NCBI RefSeq assembly: GCF_008151785.1
Contig: NZ_CP036523.1
Span: 1,488,001 to 1,552,000 of the forward strand
Source: Peptacetobacter hiranonis
GTDB lineage: Bacteria > Bacillota > Clostridia > Peptostreptococcales > Peptostreptococcaceae
Direction of reading: 5' to 3'
DNA: 64,000 bases
The notes beneath the pieces were generated by a model. That model was not told the origin of the DNA, did not search any database, and was given only the letters and a program-made list of their open reading frames with translations. This document shows positions 25,489 to 34,888 of this stretch, piece by piece. The stretch's first letter is position 1; the number at the start of each line of letters is the position of its first letter. The translations under genes and the position numbers were made by a program.

Positions 25489-26919
25489 TTAAATATTATT
25501 TATTAATTTATTTTTAAGGGTAAATGTTATAGATGTTCCGACATTTTTCTTACTTTCTATGCTCATTTCACCATTGTGTAGTTTTACTATTTCGTTACTT
25601 ATAGCAAGACCTAATCCACTACCAGATTTATTGTAGTCTTCTTGGAAGAATTTATCAAATACTCTTTCAAGATTTTCTTTATCTATTCCTGATCCATTAT
25701 CAGTAACTGATATTGTAGTAAATTCACTATCTTGATTTACTGTTATTTTTATAAATCCTCCAACATCTGTAAATTTAAGTGAATTCTGAACTAGATTTAT
25801 AAGAACCTGTCTTAATCTATTTTTATCCCCTTGTATGTTTTTAACCTCACCACATTCAAATTCAAATAGTAGTCTAATATCTTTTTCGGCAGCCTTAACC
25901 TTTAGCTGGTTGATAACTCCTACAACCAAACTTTCTACATCTACAGAGTCTATAACAAGCTTTATTCTCTGTGATGAAAGTCTAGAGAAGTCTAATAATT
26001 CTTCAACAAGCTTTATAAGTCTTTCTGTTTCATCCTGAATTATTCCAAGACCCATATCTAACTCTTCTTTATTAATTCCTTCGTATCCAAGAGTTTCGCT
26101 CCATCCTTTTATAGATGTAAGAGGTGTTCTTAATTCATGCGATATGGAAGAAATAAATTCATTCTTTAATTTTTCATTCTTGTCGATTTCTACCGCCATT
26201 TTTTCAAATGTTTCAGCAAGCTCACCTATCTCATCATCTACAATCTTGTTGCTCTTTAACTTGACATTGTAATTACCACAAGATAATTCACTTGCAAATT
26301 TTTTCAGCTCTGTAAGAGGTGTTATCAAGCTTTCAGCAAATTTCAAGCTTATTCCTATAGCAATTATAAGTATTACAACACCTATCATAATTAGCCAAGC
26401 CATAAGCTTTATTATTTCTCTATCTATAGCATCTAGAGAAACTGTATACCTAACAGCTCCCTCTACAACATTGTTTACCTTTATAGGAACAGCAATACTC
26501 ATAACATGTTCATCAGTTGATGCTATTTTATATGTATATGGAACCAAGCTTTTACCATTTCTTAGAGCCCTATTTACATCGATGAAGTTTACTTTTTCAT
26601 GAGTTTTAAAGCCATACTGGTCTAATATCATATTTCTATTTTTATCTATTATAGAAATTCCGTATTTAGTATTTTTATCATTCATTTGCTTTTCGTAAAT
26701 ACTATTTACCTTATCTTCAAAGCTTACGGATTCCATAGATACCGTATTATATGAACCATTTATATACTCTACCCTAGACTCTAATGTCTGTCTTACTGAG
26801 TTGTAGTAGTAGTTCTGTACATAAAACATGAACAGTCCTTCAAAAAGTGCCACTACTATTATTATTATTACAAAATAGTTTTTGATAATCTTTTTTCTTA
26901 AACCTTCAAAATGTAACAT
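25489..26919 (-). CDS. Sensor histidine kinase
   Basis: A 476-aa two-component sensor. The first membrane helix is near 14-34. An extracytoplasmic sensor of about 135 residues follows, then a second helix near 172-195, a HAMP linker (SLITPLTELKKFASEL), a HisKA domain with phospho-acceptor H261 in SISHELRTPLTSIKGWSE, and a HATPase domain (NLVQNSLKFT, GSGIDKENL, SGLGLAISNEI). The start codon directly abuts the response regulator stop, so the two are coupled. The signal is unknown. A VCBS-repeat lipoprotein upstream in the operon may be a partner. Confidence 0.93.
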   Translation of the reverse strand: MLHFEGLRKKIIKNYFVIIIIVVALFEGLFMFYVQNYYYNSVRQTLESRVEYINGSYNTVSMESVSFEDKVNSIYEKQMNDKNTKYGISIIDKNRNMILDQYGFKTHEKVNFIDVNRALRNGKSLVPYTYKIASTDEHVMSIAVPIKVNNVVEGAVRYTVSLDAIDREIIKLMAWLIMIGVVILIIAIGISLKFAESLITPLTELKKFASELSCGNYNVKLKSNKIVDDEIGELAETFEKMAVEIDKNEKLKNEFISSISHELRTPLTSIKGWSETLGYEGINKEELDMGLGIIQDETERLIKLVEELLDFSRLSSQRIKLVIDSVDVESLVVGVINQLKVKAAEKDIRLLFEFECGEVKNIQGDKNRLRQVLINLVQNSLKFTDVGGFIKITVNQDSEFTTISVTDNGSGIDKENLERVFDKFFQEDYNKSGSGLGLAISNEIVKLHNGEMSIESKKNVGTSITFTLKNKLINNI

Positions 26920-27618
26920 TTACTCTTCCTTTCTAAAACAGTAACCATAGCCCCAAATAGTCTGTATATATTTTGGTTTTGAAGGATCGTCCTCTATTTT
27001 GTTTCTTATTCTTCTTATATTAACGTCTACTATTTTAAAATCATATAGATAGTTTGTTCCCCAAACTTCTTCAAGTATTTTTTCCCTACTTAGAGATTGT
27101 TTTGCATTAGACATAAGATACTTAACTATAGAGAATTCTGTAGGTGTTAATTCTATCTCTTCTCCATTTTTGTAAAGCTTTCTTTTGTCTACATCTAATA
27201 GGAATGGCCGTAAATCTATTTCACTGTTTTTAGCGGGTGCACTTTCTTTTCTAACCCTTCTAATAAGAGCTGATACTCTAACCATTAATTCTTTTATACT
27301 AAATGGTTTTACCATATAGTCATCTGCTCCAGACATAAAGCCTTCTATTTTATCTTCTTCCTGAGATTTTGCTGTAAGCATTATTATACCTACTTGATCG
27401 TATTTTGCTCTTATATATTTACAAACTTCAATACCACTCATATCTGGAAGCATAACGTCTAATAAAGCTATTGCTATTCCATCTTCAGAATCTATTTTTT
27501 CTATAGCTTCCCGACCTGTTCCAGCTTCTATTATATCGTAACCTTCTCTCTTTAGATTTATACTTACAAAGCTTCTTATTCCGATTTCATCTTCAAGAAT
27601 TAAAATCTTTTCTTTCAT
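26920..27618 (-). CDS. OmpR/PhoB family response regulator
   Basis: A 232-aa regulator. The receiver domain has the phosphorylation site D54 (ALLDVMLPDMSG), the acidic pocket near the N-terminus (LEDE) and Lys in VKPFS. The C-terminal winged helix ends TIWGYGYCFRKEE, typical of OmpR regulators. It is cognate to the kinase immediately downstream. The operon order is methyltransferase, lipoprotein (broken), regulator, kinase. Confidence 0.95.
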   Translation of the reverse strand: MKEKILILEDEIGIRSFVSINLKREGYDIIEAGTGREAIEKIDSEDGIAIALLDVMLPDMSGIEVCKYIRAKYDQVGIIMLTAKSQEEDKIEGFMSGADDYMVKPFSIKELMVRVSALIRRVRKESAPAKNSEIDLRPFLLDVDKRKLYKNGEEIELTPTEFSIVKYLMSNAKQSLSREKILEEVWGTNYLYDFKIVDVNIRRIRNKIEDDPSKPKYIQTIWGYGYCFRKEE

Positions 27619-27642
27619 CCTACTATTCCCCCTTCTATATAT

Positions 27643-29083
27643 TTATTCATATGTATTAGAAAAGCTTTCTTTTAGTTTGTTCTCTTCTACTCCATAGTCT
27701 TTTAAAATTTTTCTATTATTTATTATGATATCGTAAGTATAGTCTTCATTTTCTAGTACTTGTACGACATCTTTTGAATTAGTTAAACCTTTTTTATCCT
27801 CTATAGTTCCAGATTTAGGTTTTACAACTACAGTAAATACAGTTTCCAATGTTCCTGTTTTAACATTAGTTGCCTTAAATTCTAATTGAATTTTTTCACC
27901 TTCATACTTTTGCTCAGTATAAAGCAGATTTTGCATTTCTTTAGGTACACTAAATCTAAAGTTATACTGATAGTTGTAGTAACTCTGACCTATAATCTCC
28001 ATATTATTTTCGTCTAAATTTCCATTCCACTGATAATAAGTAATATATGCATATGCTTTATCTATAAATGAAGATCTATTTGCTGGAATTGATGATTGAT
28101 GGTATATCTATTATATTATCCTTATTCATATCTCCTACTGGAACATAGTATGCCTTTTTCATGTTCTCATCTTTGCAGTTAGCAACAGTAACAAATTTAT
28201 CATCTTTCACATACATAACCTCTGTTCCAACAGCACCATCTTTACCTATTGGTATATCTAAAATTATCCCCTTTTCATATTTAGATATATTTCCTATTGT
28301 TATATATGCCTCAGAAATTCCATTTACATCGTCTATTGTCTTTACATCTTTTACAATAGCCCGTTCAGAAGTAAATTGTACTAAACTTATTTTTAATACT
28401 CTATTGCTAGAATTATATCCTAGCACTACCATATCCATATTATTATCATCATTTATATAGCTTATTTTTATTTTTTTATTATCTATATCTCCAGCCGATG
28501 ATGTTGCGCTATCAGTATTATTTGGACTTAAATTCAGCTTAGGTATAATATTTCCATCAGCAAAAATTTCATCTAGCTGATATTTTAAACTTATCTTATT
28601 ATCTTTAAATGCATAAACCTTTAATCTAGATATATTATCCTGATCTTTGTATTGCATGATTATTTCTTTATTCCCATCTCCATCTAAATCGTAGAATCCT
28701 CCATATTCTATTTTATCTCCTTTTTCAAGCACGACACCATCTTCTAAGAAAGAATAACTTTCTTTATCCTCTCTCAAAATCAAAAATCCTACTTTGCTAT
28801 CAGAGTTAATTTTTTCTTTTTTCTGGAAGGCTACAATTTCATTTTTTCCATCCTCATCTAAGTCTACGTAATTTATTTTTCCACTTTCCTTTAAATTCTC
28901 TGGAAATACTAAGTTTACATTTTGGTAAAGAACTTTTGATATTCCAGAGTTTAAAAGTGCTTTTTCCTCGTCATAATTAGGCTTTGTTAGTAATTTTTCT
29001 GGAGATTTTGTGCTTGTGCTACATCCTGTAGTTGTAAGTAATAGCACAACTGCAAGCAACATAAGCTTGATTAGTTTTTTCAT
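27643..29083 (-). pseudogene. VCBS/FG-GAP-repeat lipoprotein, split by a 7-bp tandem duplication
   Basis: The 5' part (28076-29083) encodes a lipoprotein: a signal peptide ending in lipobox TTGC with the lipid Cys at residue 21, then Asp-rich calcium-type repeats (DLDEDGKNEIV, DLDGDGNKEIIM, DMNKDNIIDIPS). It stops at TAG just after 28088-28101, where ATTGATG is repeated twice in tandem. Removing one copy joins IDIPSIPANRSSFIDKAYAY in one frame and continues into the 3' part, which ends at 27643 (YYQWNGN... SVPKEMQNLL). The intact protein would be about 478 aa. The 3' piece alone has no ribosome site. It could be a true mutation, a slippage switch or a read error. Its place upstream of a two-component system suggests a sensing role. 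Confidence 0.8.
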
Positions 29084-29094
29084 CTAATCCCCCC

Positions 29095-30255
29095 TTATTT
29101 TTCGTCAGTTTTATCTTTTCTAGGTGGTTTTGGCCCTGGATACTGATAAAGATATGTTTTTAGCATACCATTGTAAAGCTTTCTCTTTTTAGTTGCTTCC
29201 TGACCAAACTCATATTCAAATTCTTCAAATGAAGTTATTAGATAATATGACCAATTCTTTAGTCTTCTAAACGCATAACCTAATTCTTTATAAAGTAATT
29301 TTACAGATTCTTCACTTTCAAGTCTTTCACCATATGGTGGATTTGTAACTATAAATCCATACTCTTCATCACTTTTGAATTCTGTTGCATCTGCAACTGC
29401 AAAGTCTATATAATCTGCAACACCCGCTATTTCAGCATTTTCTTTTGCTATTTCTATACTTTCTGGGTCTATATCGTATCCATAAATCTTAAAGTCTAAG
29501 TCTTCGTTCATCTGGTCAAATGCTTCTCTTCTAGTATCCCACCAGATTTTTTTATCTATTGTTCTCCATTTTTCAGATATAAATTCTCTGTTAAGTCCTG
29601 GAGCCATATTTAATCCCATCATAGCAGCCTCTATAAGTATAGTTCCAGAACCACACATAGGGTCTACTAATGTTCTTCCTGGTCTCCAAGGAGTTAGATA
29701 CATTATTCCTGCTGCTAGAGTTTCTCTTATTGGAGCCTTATTAGCCTTTTCTCTATACCCTCTTTTATGAAGAGCATCTCCAGTAGTATCTATTGATAAA
29801 GTTACTTTATTTTTGTGGATAAATACATATATAGGATATTTTTCTTTATCCTCTTTTAATCTACCACTTTCTAGGTAAGATTTTTTTAAATTATCTACTA
29901 TTGCTTTTTTTACTATTGACTGTACATCAGTAGTACTGAATAGTTTAGATTTTATCGATGATGCTTTTGATACTGGGAACTGTGCACCATAAGGTATATA
30001 TTTTGACCAATTTATTCTTTTAGTATTTTCATAAAGCTCGTCAAATGTTCTAGCTTCAAATTCAGCAACTTTTAGATTTACCCTTTCAGCACATCTTAGC
30101 CACATATTAGCTTTAGCTATACCGTCTTCACCTGTTTTGTAAGTTACCCTTCCATCTTCTGTTTTTTCTATCTCAAATCCTAAATTTTTTATTTCTGTAG
30201 CCAGCATTTTTTCCATTCCAAAAAAGCATGGCGATATAAGTGTATATTTCTTCAT
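29095..30255 (-). CDS. THUMP-domain class I methyltransferase (RlmL/YpsC type)
   Basis: A 386-aa predicted 23S rRNA guanine-N2 methyltransferase. The N-terminal half carries a ferredoxin-like and THUMP RNA-binding region. The C-terminal Rossmann methyltransferase domain has the SAM loop LVDPMCGSGTILIEAAMM and the catalytic NPPYGER motif. The C-terminus is basic and Pro-rich. It is the first gene of the operon with the lipoprotein and two-component genes (11-nt gap). The specific target base is inferred from family. Confidence 0.9.
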   Translation of the reverse strand: MKKYTLISPCFFGMEKMLATEIKNLGFEIEKTEDGRVTYKTGEDGIAKANMWLRCAERVNLKVAEFEARTFDELYENTKRINWSKYIPYGAQFPVSKASSIKSKLFSTTDVQSIVKKAIVDNLKKSYLESGRLKEDKEKYPIYVFIHKNKVTLSIDTTGDALHKRGYREKANKAPIRETLAAGIMYLTPWRPGRTLVDPMCGSGTILIEAAMMGLNMAPGLNREFISEKWRTIDKKIWWDTRREAFDQMNEDLDFKIYGYDIDPESIEIAKENAEIAGVADYIDFAVADATEFKSDEEYGFIVTNPPYGERLESEESVKLLYKELGYAFRRLKNWSYYLITSFEEFEYEFGQEATKKRKLYNGMLKTYLYQYPGPKPPRKDKTDEK

Positions 30256-30516
30256 AGTACCTCCAATTTTATCATTTAATATATATTATTATATCACTAA
30301 TTAGCTGATTTAATAAGAGTATATTGTAACTGTATTTATTATATATTATGCGAAAATTTTTTAGTTATATTACATTCTTATCTAGAATACGTTTTTTGCA
30401 AGAATTGTAATAATTTTTTTATTTCTAGTAAACAAATTCTATGATATTATTGAAGAATGACTATTAAATATTAAAAATATTATAGATTAAACTTGAAAAG
30501 GAGATATTGGAAATTA

Positions 30517-31236
30517 ATGGAAAATCTTAAATTAAATGAAAATATGGTCTATAGACTTACTTCCGCTGAAGATTCTTTGGTTCCTGTTATAGAATCAAAA
30601 CTAAAGAATAAAATTGTATGCGTTCCAAAGGAAATTGATAGAGCCAGTGGCATAGTTATCTTCGGAAAAAGGATAAAATCACTTATATTTTCAACCGATA
30701 TATCGATAATAAAAAACAATAATGCAGATGCTGTGCTAGCAGTCTACCCTTTCACCCCACAACAATCTATAAATGAAGCTGTAATGGATGTATCTCCTTC
30801 TCCAGTATTTTGTGGTGTTGGAGGTGGAATAACTACAGGAAATAGATCTCTAGCAATAGCATTAGATGCAGAGCTACATGGTGCATTTGGAGTTGTTCTT
30901 AATTCTCCTGCAAAAAATGCTCTTATAAGCGAAATGAAAGACACTATAAGCATACCTATAGTAGTCACTGTTTGTCATGATCAGGAAGATATAGAAGCTA
31001 GAATTGCTGCTGGTGCAACTATTTTAAATGTATCTGCTGGAAAAGATACTGCAGCTCTTGTAAGAAAAATAAGAAAAGACCATCCTTTCGTCCCAATAAT
31101 AGCTACAGGTGGAAACTCTCCAGAATCAATTATAGAAACTATTGATGCTGGAGCAAATGCAATAACATACACTCCACCTTCTGCAGCTGAAATATTTGGG
31201 GAAATAATGGAAAAATATAGAACTGAAAATCTATAA
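30517..31236 (+). CDS. TIM-barrel protein annotated in relatives as hydrolase, function unknown
   Basis: A 239-aa single-domain beta/alpha barrel starting MENLKLNENMVYRLTSAEDS. Glycine-rich phosphate-binding-type loops are seen: VFCGVGGGITTGNR and, near the C-terminus, IIATGGNSPESIIETIDAGANAIT. The latter two resemble sugar-phosphate or nucleotide-binding barrels such as NanE or HisF relatives. I recall close homologues in clostridia with only a generic hydrolase label. AAGGAG at 30498-30503 supports the ATG at 30517. The open frame running up to a TTG at 30493 would include the ribosome site itself. The 190-bp palindrome follows directly. Confidence 0.72.
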   Translation: MENLKLNENMVYRLTSAEDSLVPVIESKLKNKIVCVPKEIDRASGIVIFGKRIKSLIFSTDISIIKNNNADAVLAVYPFTPQQSINEAVMDVSPSPVFCGVGGGITTGNRSLAIALDAELHGAFGVVLNSPAKNALISEMKDTISIPIVVTVCHDQEDIEARIAAGATILNVSAGKDTAALVRKIRKDHPFVPIIATGGNSPESIIETIDAGANAITYTPPSAAEIFGEIMEKYRTENL

Positions 31237-31241
31237 AATGG

Positions 31242-31431
31242 ATGTTATAAGAATTTAAAAAGCCCTTCTTTTTCTAGATTGAAATTATGAATATTCTCAT
31301 CTCCAGGCTTCGGCGACCCACCCATTAAACTAACACATTTCAATGTTGTGGGTCGCCTCCAGATTGTCGATATCGAATTATTCATAATCCCAATCAAAAA
31401 GAATGGGCTTTTTTAAAATTCTTTATAACAT
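31242..31431. repeat. 190-bp near-palindromic element (MITE-like or structured RNA)
   Basis: The two ends are inverted copies: ATGTTATAA/TTATAACAT, then AAAAAGCCC/GGGCTTTTTT, TTCTTTTT/AAAAAGAA, GATTG/CAATC and ATTATGAATA/TTATTCATAAT, with small indels. The centre holds a perfect 10-bp stem GGCGACCCAC (31312-31321) with GTGGGTCGCC (31348-31357), much more GC-rich than the surroundings, and flanking CTCCAG copies. The whole unit can fold into one long hairpin. The outer GGGC-T6 part would also terminate transcription of the preceding gene. It has no coding capacity. Confidence 0.75.
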
Positions 31432-31679
31432 ATTTTTATATCTTTTCAGTTCTTAAATACAAAATTAAAACACTACAAAGGCATTTTATATTTATATTTC
31501 CAATTTTATTTTATGTTTAGTCTGAGACCCCTTGCTTTTCGTTGTGTATGTTCATTATTAGAGATATTACTATTGTTGAATACGCAACAAAGCTTCTGAA
31601 GTATTCTCCGATTGCAACATTGCTAAATAGTACTTTTCCTGCCATAGGAGATACTATATTTATAAATTTTTAAAGTTTA
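31432..31679. other. Intergenic stretch between palindrome and fbp
   Basis: About 250 AT-rich bases with no gene, except a 42-codon minus-strand fragment (31517-31645) listed separately. No T-run terminator for fbp is visible. Confidence 0.5.
31517..31645 (-). pseudogene. Possible gene remnant, 42 codons
   Basis: The minus strand encodes MAGKVLFSNVAIGEYF, then a hydrophobic stretch FVAYSTIVISLIMNI, ending HNEKQGVSD. It looks like real protein sequence (a membrane-type C-terminal end), but there is no ribosome site and an in-frame stop lies a few codons upstream. The parent gene is not recognised. Confidence 0.3.
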
Positions 31680-33674
31680 CTATATATTGTATTTCTGTTT
31701 TATTAAACCTTTCTGGTATGCTTTCAATAGCATTTTTAACTCATCAATTTCATTCTGCATTCTTTTACCTTCATCTGTATCTCTTACCATTTTTCTTTCA
31801 GCTTTGTGTTCAACTACAACTGTAGTAGATATAATATCATTTTCGTCACAGATAGCTTCCTCCATAGAGCTAAATGGCTGATGAGATACAAGCTGAATAG
31901 TTTTTGAGTTGTATATTAATGTATATCCTGCTATACCTGTTTTATCTTGATACGCTTTTGAGAATCCACCATCTATTACAAGTATTTTTCCATTTGCTTT
32001 TATTGGACTTTCTCCACTCTTAGATTTTACAGGAACATGTCCATTTATTATATGTGAATCGTCTATATCTAACTCAAATTCATCAAATAATTTTTTACAA
32101 ATATCCTCATCTTCTCTAAGTGTATAGTATGGATTTTTATTTTCTACATGAGTTTCTTTTTCTTCTATAAAATATCTTTCAAATGTAGTCATATCGTCTT
32201 TTCCAAATAGAGAAGAGCATTTTCCAGTCCACATATACCACATTATATCCTGTCCATACTGTTTATCTGGGTCTGAATCTCTAGATATAAATCCTTCTCT
32301 AGCTATATTTTCCATCTGTATCATAAGCTCTCTTCCAGAGTATGTCTTTCCTTTTAACTTCATAGACATAAAGCTTCCATCTTTATTAAGAGGAATGCAG
32401 GCATGTATAAGAAGATTCGAATTCACTTTTAAGAATATGCTTCCTTTTGAGAATAAGAACTCAACATGTCTCTGAAGCTTATCACTTGTTCTAAATGATC
32501 TTGTAACTTTTTCAATTACATCCCTTTCTTCTGGAGTAAGTTTGTATGGATCTTTAGGGTCTATTGTAGGGAAATTAGTATCCTTTAATGCATATTCTTT
32601 TCCTTTTAATCTTATAGTTCCTCTTTCATAATCTATCATATTAAGCAATAATCTATGCTCCATTTCAAATTCAGGTCTTCTTCTAATTACTTCTCCCTCT
32701 AATTTAAACTGGATTATACTTATAGCTTTATGCATTTTTGCCATTAGAGTTTTTTCTGTAGTAGACACCTCTTCATCACCTATTTTAGGCATAAACTGTA
32801 AACATGGGTCATCTCCATATGTTTCTATTGCAAAAGTAGCAAGAGGAAGTAAGTTTATTCCATAAATATCTTCTACAACGTCTAAATTAGCATATCTAGC
32901 TGATATTCTAAGTGCATTTGCAACACAAGTCTTTTCCCCTGAAGCTGCACCCATCCATAAAATATCGTGGTTACCCCACTGAATATCGACACAATGATGC
33001 TGCATTAATTTATCTACTATTATATCTGGTCTAGGTCCCCTATCGAAAATATCTCCTATAACATGAAGTCTATCCACGACAAGTTTCTGTATTAATTCAG
33101 AAATAGCTATTATAAAATCTTTAGCTCTGTCTGTTTCTATTATAGTTTCAATTATACTTTTATAATATTTTTCTTTATGTTCACTGTTCATATGTTCGTG
33201 AAGTAGTTCTTCTATTATATATTTAAAATCATCTGGAAGTAGCTTTCTAACCTTAGATCTAGTATATTTACTAGATGCATACTTACATAATTTTATTAAT
33301 CTATACATATTTATTCTATAGAAATCATCTATATTTTCTGCTTCTTTTTCTATATATTCAAGCTTCTGCTCAGGATAATACACTAATGTAGCTAGTTTTT
33401 TCTTTTCATCCTCCATAAGCTCTCCATCAAATAATTCATCTATTTTTCTTTTAATTACACCAGAACCATTTTTTAACACATGCACAAATGGCTCATATTC
33501 ACCATGTATATCTGTTATGAAATGCTCTGTCCCCTTTGGAAGGTTTAATATTGCCTCTAAATTTATAATCTCTGTACTGGCCTTTGATATATTGGGATAA
33601 AGCTTTGAAAGTAGCTTTAGATAGTCCATTTTTTCGTATAGCTCTCTATCAGATATATTGTCTATTTTTTTCAT
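31680..33674 (-). CDS. fbp: Class III fructose-1,6-bisphosphatase
   Basis: A 664-aa gluconeogenic phosphatase of the Firmicutes-specific class III. Metallophosphatase motifs: [40 protein letters not shown], and later INGHVPV and [12 protein letters not shown]. The length is typical for the family (about 640-670 aa). The start is preceded by GGAGGGGA. It is monocistronic. Neighbours give no specific regulatory clue. Confidence 0.96.
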   Translation of the reverse strand: MKKIDNISDRELYEKMDYLKLLSKLYPNISKASTEIINLEAILNLPKGTEHFITDIHGEYEPFVHVLKNGSGVIKRKIDELFDGELMEDEKKKLATLVYYPEQKLEYIEKEAENIDDFYRINMYRLIKLCKYASSKYTRSKVRKLLPDDFKYIIEELLHEHMNSEHKEKYYKSIIETIIETDRAKDFIIAISELIQKLVVDRLHVIGDIFDRGPRPDIIVDKLMQHHCVDIQWGNHDILWMGAASGEKTCVANALRISARYANLDVVEDIYGINLLPLATFAIETYGDDPCLQFMPKIGDEEVSTTEKTLMAKMHKAISIIQFKLEGEVIRRRPEFEMEHRLLLNMIDYERGTIRLKGKEYALKDTNFPTIDPKDPYKLTPEERDVIEKVTRSFRTSDKLQRHVEFLFSKGSIFLKVNSNLLIHACIPLNKDGSFMSMKLKGKTYSGRELMIQMENIAREGFISRDSDPDKQYGQDIMWYMWTGKCSSLFGKDDMTTFERYFIEEKETHVENKNPYYTLREDEDICKKLFDEFELDIDDSHIINGHVPVKSKSGESPIKANGKILVIDGGFSKAYQDKTGIAGYTLIYNSKTIQLVSHQPFSSMEEAICDENDIISTTVVVEHKAERKMVRDTDEGKRMQNEIDELKMLLKAYQKGLIKQKYNI

Positions 33675-33825
33675 TTCTTCCCCTCCATTTAAAAACTTTA
33701 TTATTTATTATATCATACTTTTCCAACAAATTAACTCTATTAGTATATCTTTTTTACTGTTTTTATATTTATTTTATCATTTTAGGAATAATTAAGCATC
33801 ATATTTACATCTTATATAATTTTAT

Positions 33826-33856
33826 ACAAAAAAATAGAGCCATAAAAGCTCTATTT
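33826..33856 (-). terminator. Terminator after the CBS-domain gene
   Basis: A perfect 9-bp stem (AAATAGAGC with GCTCTATTT) is followed by TTTTTTT on the minus strand. Confidence 0.88.
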
Positions 33857-33869
33857 CTTTATTATTTAT

Positions 33870-34301
33870 TTAGATTTCGATTTTTTCAACTTCATGATTT
33901 TTTATATCTCTATTAAAGAAATATTCTATTATATCTCTTCTTTTTACTATTCCTATAAATACATCGTCATCGTCGACTACAGGGATAAAGTTCTGATCCA
34001 TTAACTTAAGAACAAGCTCTTCTATATTCTTATTAATATTTACAGTTATATTCTCTACCCTTCTGTCTATACTCATAACAGATATATCTTCCATTTCTTT
34101 AATATCAAATTTTCCATCCTGCTTTATCTTCCAAAGTAGATCTCCCTCTGTTATAGTACCCTTATATTTTCCGTCCTCGCCTAATATAGGTACTGCAGAG
34201 TATTTATAATAATCCATTTTTTCCATTACTTGTCTTAATGAATCATCTTCAGATACATATGCTACATCAGTTTTTGGAGTTAAAAAGAACAATACGTTCA
34301 T
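33870..34301 (-). CDS. Stand-alone CBS-domain pair protein
   Basis: A 143-aa protein made only of two CBS motifs (Bateman module), which bind adenine nucleotides. The first motif is VSEDDSLRQVMEKMDYYKYSAVPIL followed by GTITEGDLLW, and the second ends FIPVVDDDDVFIGIVKRRDIIEYF. ATG at 34299-34301 with AAGGAG at 34310-34315. An in-frame TTG further upstream at 34317 lies before the ribosome site. The output partner is not known. A 250-nt AT-rich spacer upstream contains no gene. Confidence 0.88.
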   Translation of the reverse strand: MNVLFFLTPKTDVAYVSEDDSLRQVMEKMDYYKYSAVPILGEDGKYKGTITEGDLLWKIKQDGKFDIKEMEDISVMSIDRRVENITVNINKNIEELVLKLMDQNFIPVVDDDDVFIGIVKRRDIIEYFFNRDIKNHEVEKIEI

Positions 34302-34507
34302 AATACCCTCTCCTTCCAATCATTTCCCAACTTAACCTTTAATTTTATAAATTGTAGTATGACTTTATTTTCTTAACTAAAATCGTTTTTTTCAGTCTAT
34401 ACAGTCATATATATTCTATCACATTATCTATAATTTTTGTATTAATTTATTGTCATTTAATTTTACTTATTAAAATATTCTAAAAAACATGTAGTTATGA
34501 TTTTTTG

Positions 34508-34556
34508 CAATAAAAAATACTGCCACAGAACACCTTTAAAAGGTGTTCTTGTGACA
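34508..34556 (-). terminator. Terminator after the 75-aa zinc-ribbon gene
   Basis: A long stem (ACTGTCACAAGAACACCTTT pairing with AAGGTGTTCTGTGGCAGT-type bases) is followed by TTTTTTATTG on the minus strand. Confidence 0.88.
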
Positions 34557-34573
34557 GTACCTTTAACTGACAC

Positions 34574-34801
34574 CTAACGGTCGTCAGTTTTTTTGTATTC
34601 AAATTTAGCTCCACAATTAGGACAAATTAATTCTGGCATATTTTTTTCATTTAGCGAAGCTATCGCTCCCAATGAAAAGAATGCATCTTGTCTTAGTTCT
34701 TCTAATATAAATTCTGGTACTCCTTTTTCAAATCCACAAGACTTACATTCATAATTGTATAACTTTTGTCCTTTACTCATTTCTTCTAATTCTTTTAGCA
34801 T
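34574..34801 (-). CDS. Small zinc-ribbon protein, unknown function
   Basis: A 75-aa protein starting MLKELEEMSKGQKLYNYECK. Two CxxC knuckles (CKSCG near residue 20 and CPNCG near residue 61) would form one treble-clef or ribbon-type zinc site. The length and pattern fit small cytoplasmic zinc proteins. AGGAG at about 34809 precedes the ATG. It lies directly downstream of an IS91-family transposase and may be native or a passenger. The strong terminator after it suggests its own unit. Confidence 0.7.
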   Translation of the reverse strand: MLKELEEMSKGQKLYNYECKSCGFEKGVPEFILEELRQDAFFSLGAIASLNEKNMPELICPNCGAKFEYKKTDDR

Positions 34802-34888
34802 ACTATTTCTCCTAATAATTTTAATTACACTAATTATACACTATTATTTATATTTGAGTATAGCAAAGCTAGCCTATTTAATAGACTT

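Noticed and set aside
15582-34590. Shared word CCTAACGGT near the IS256 right end and the zinc-ribbon gene end
   Set aside because: Nine bases only, in different structural contexts. Treated as coincidence.
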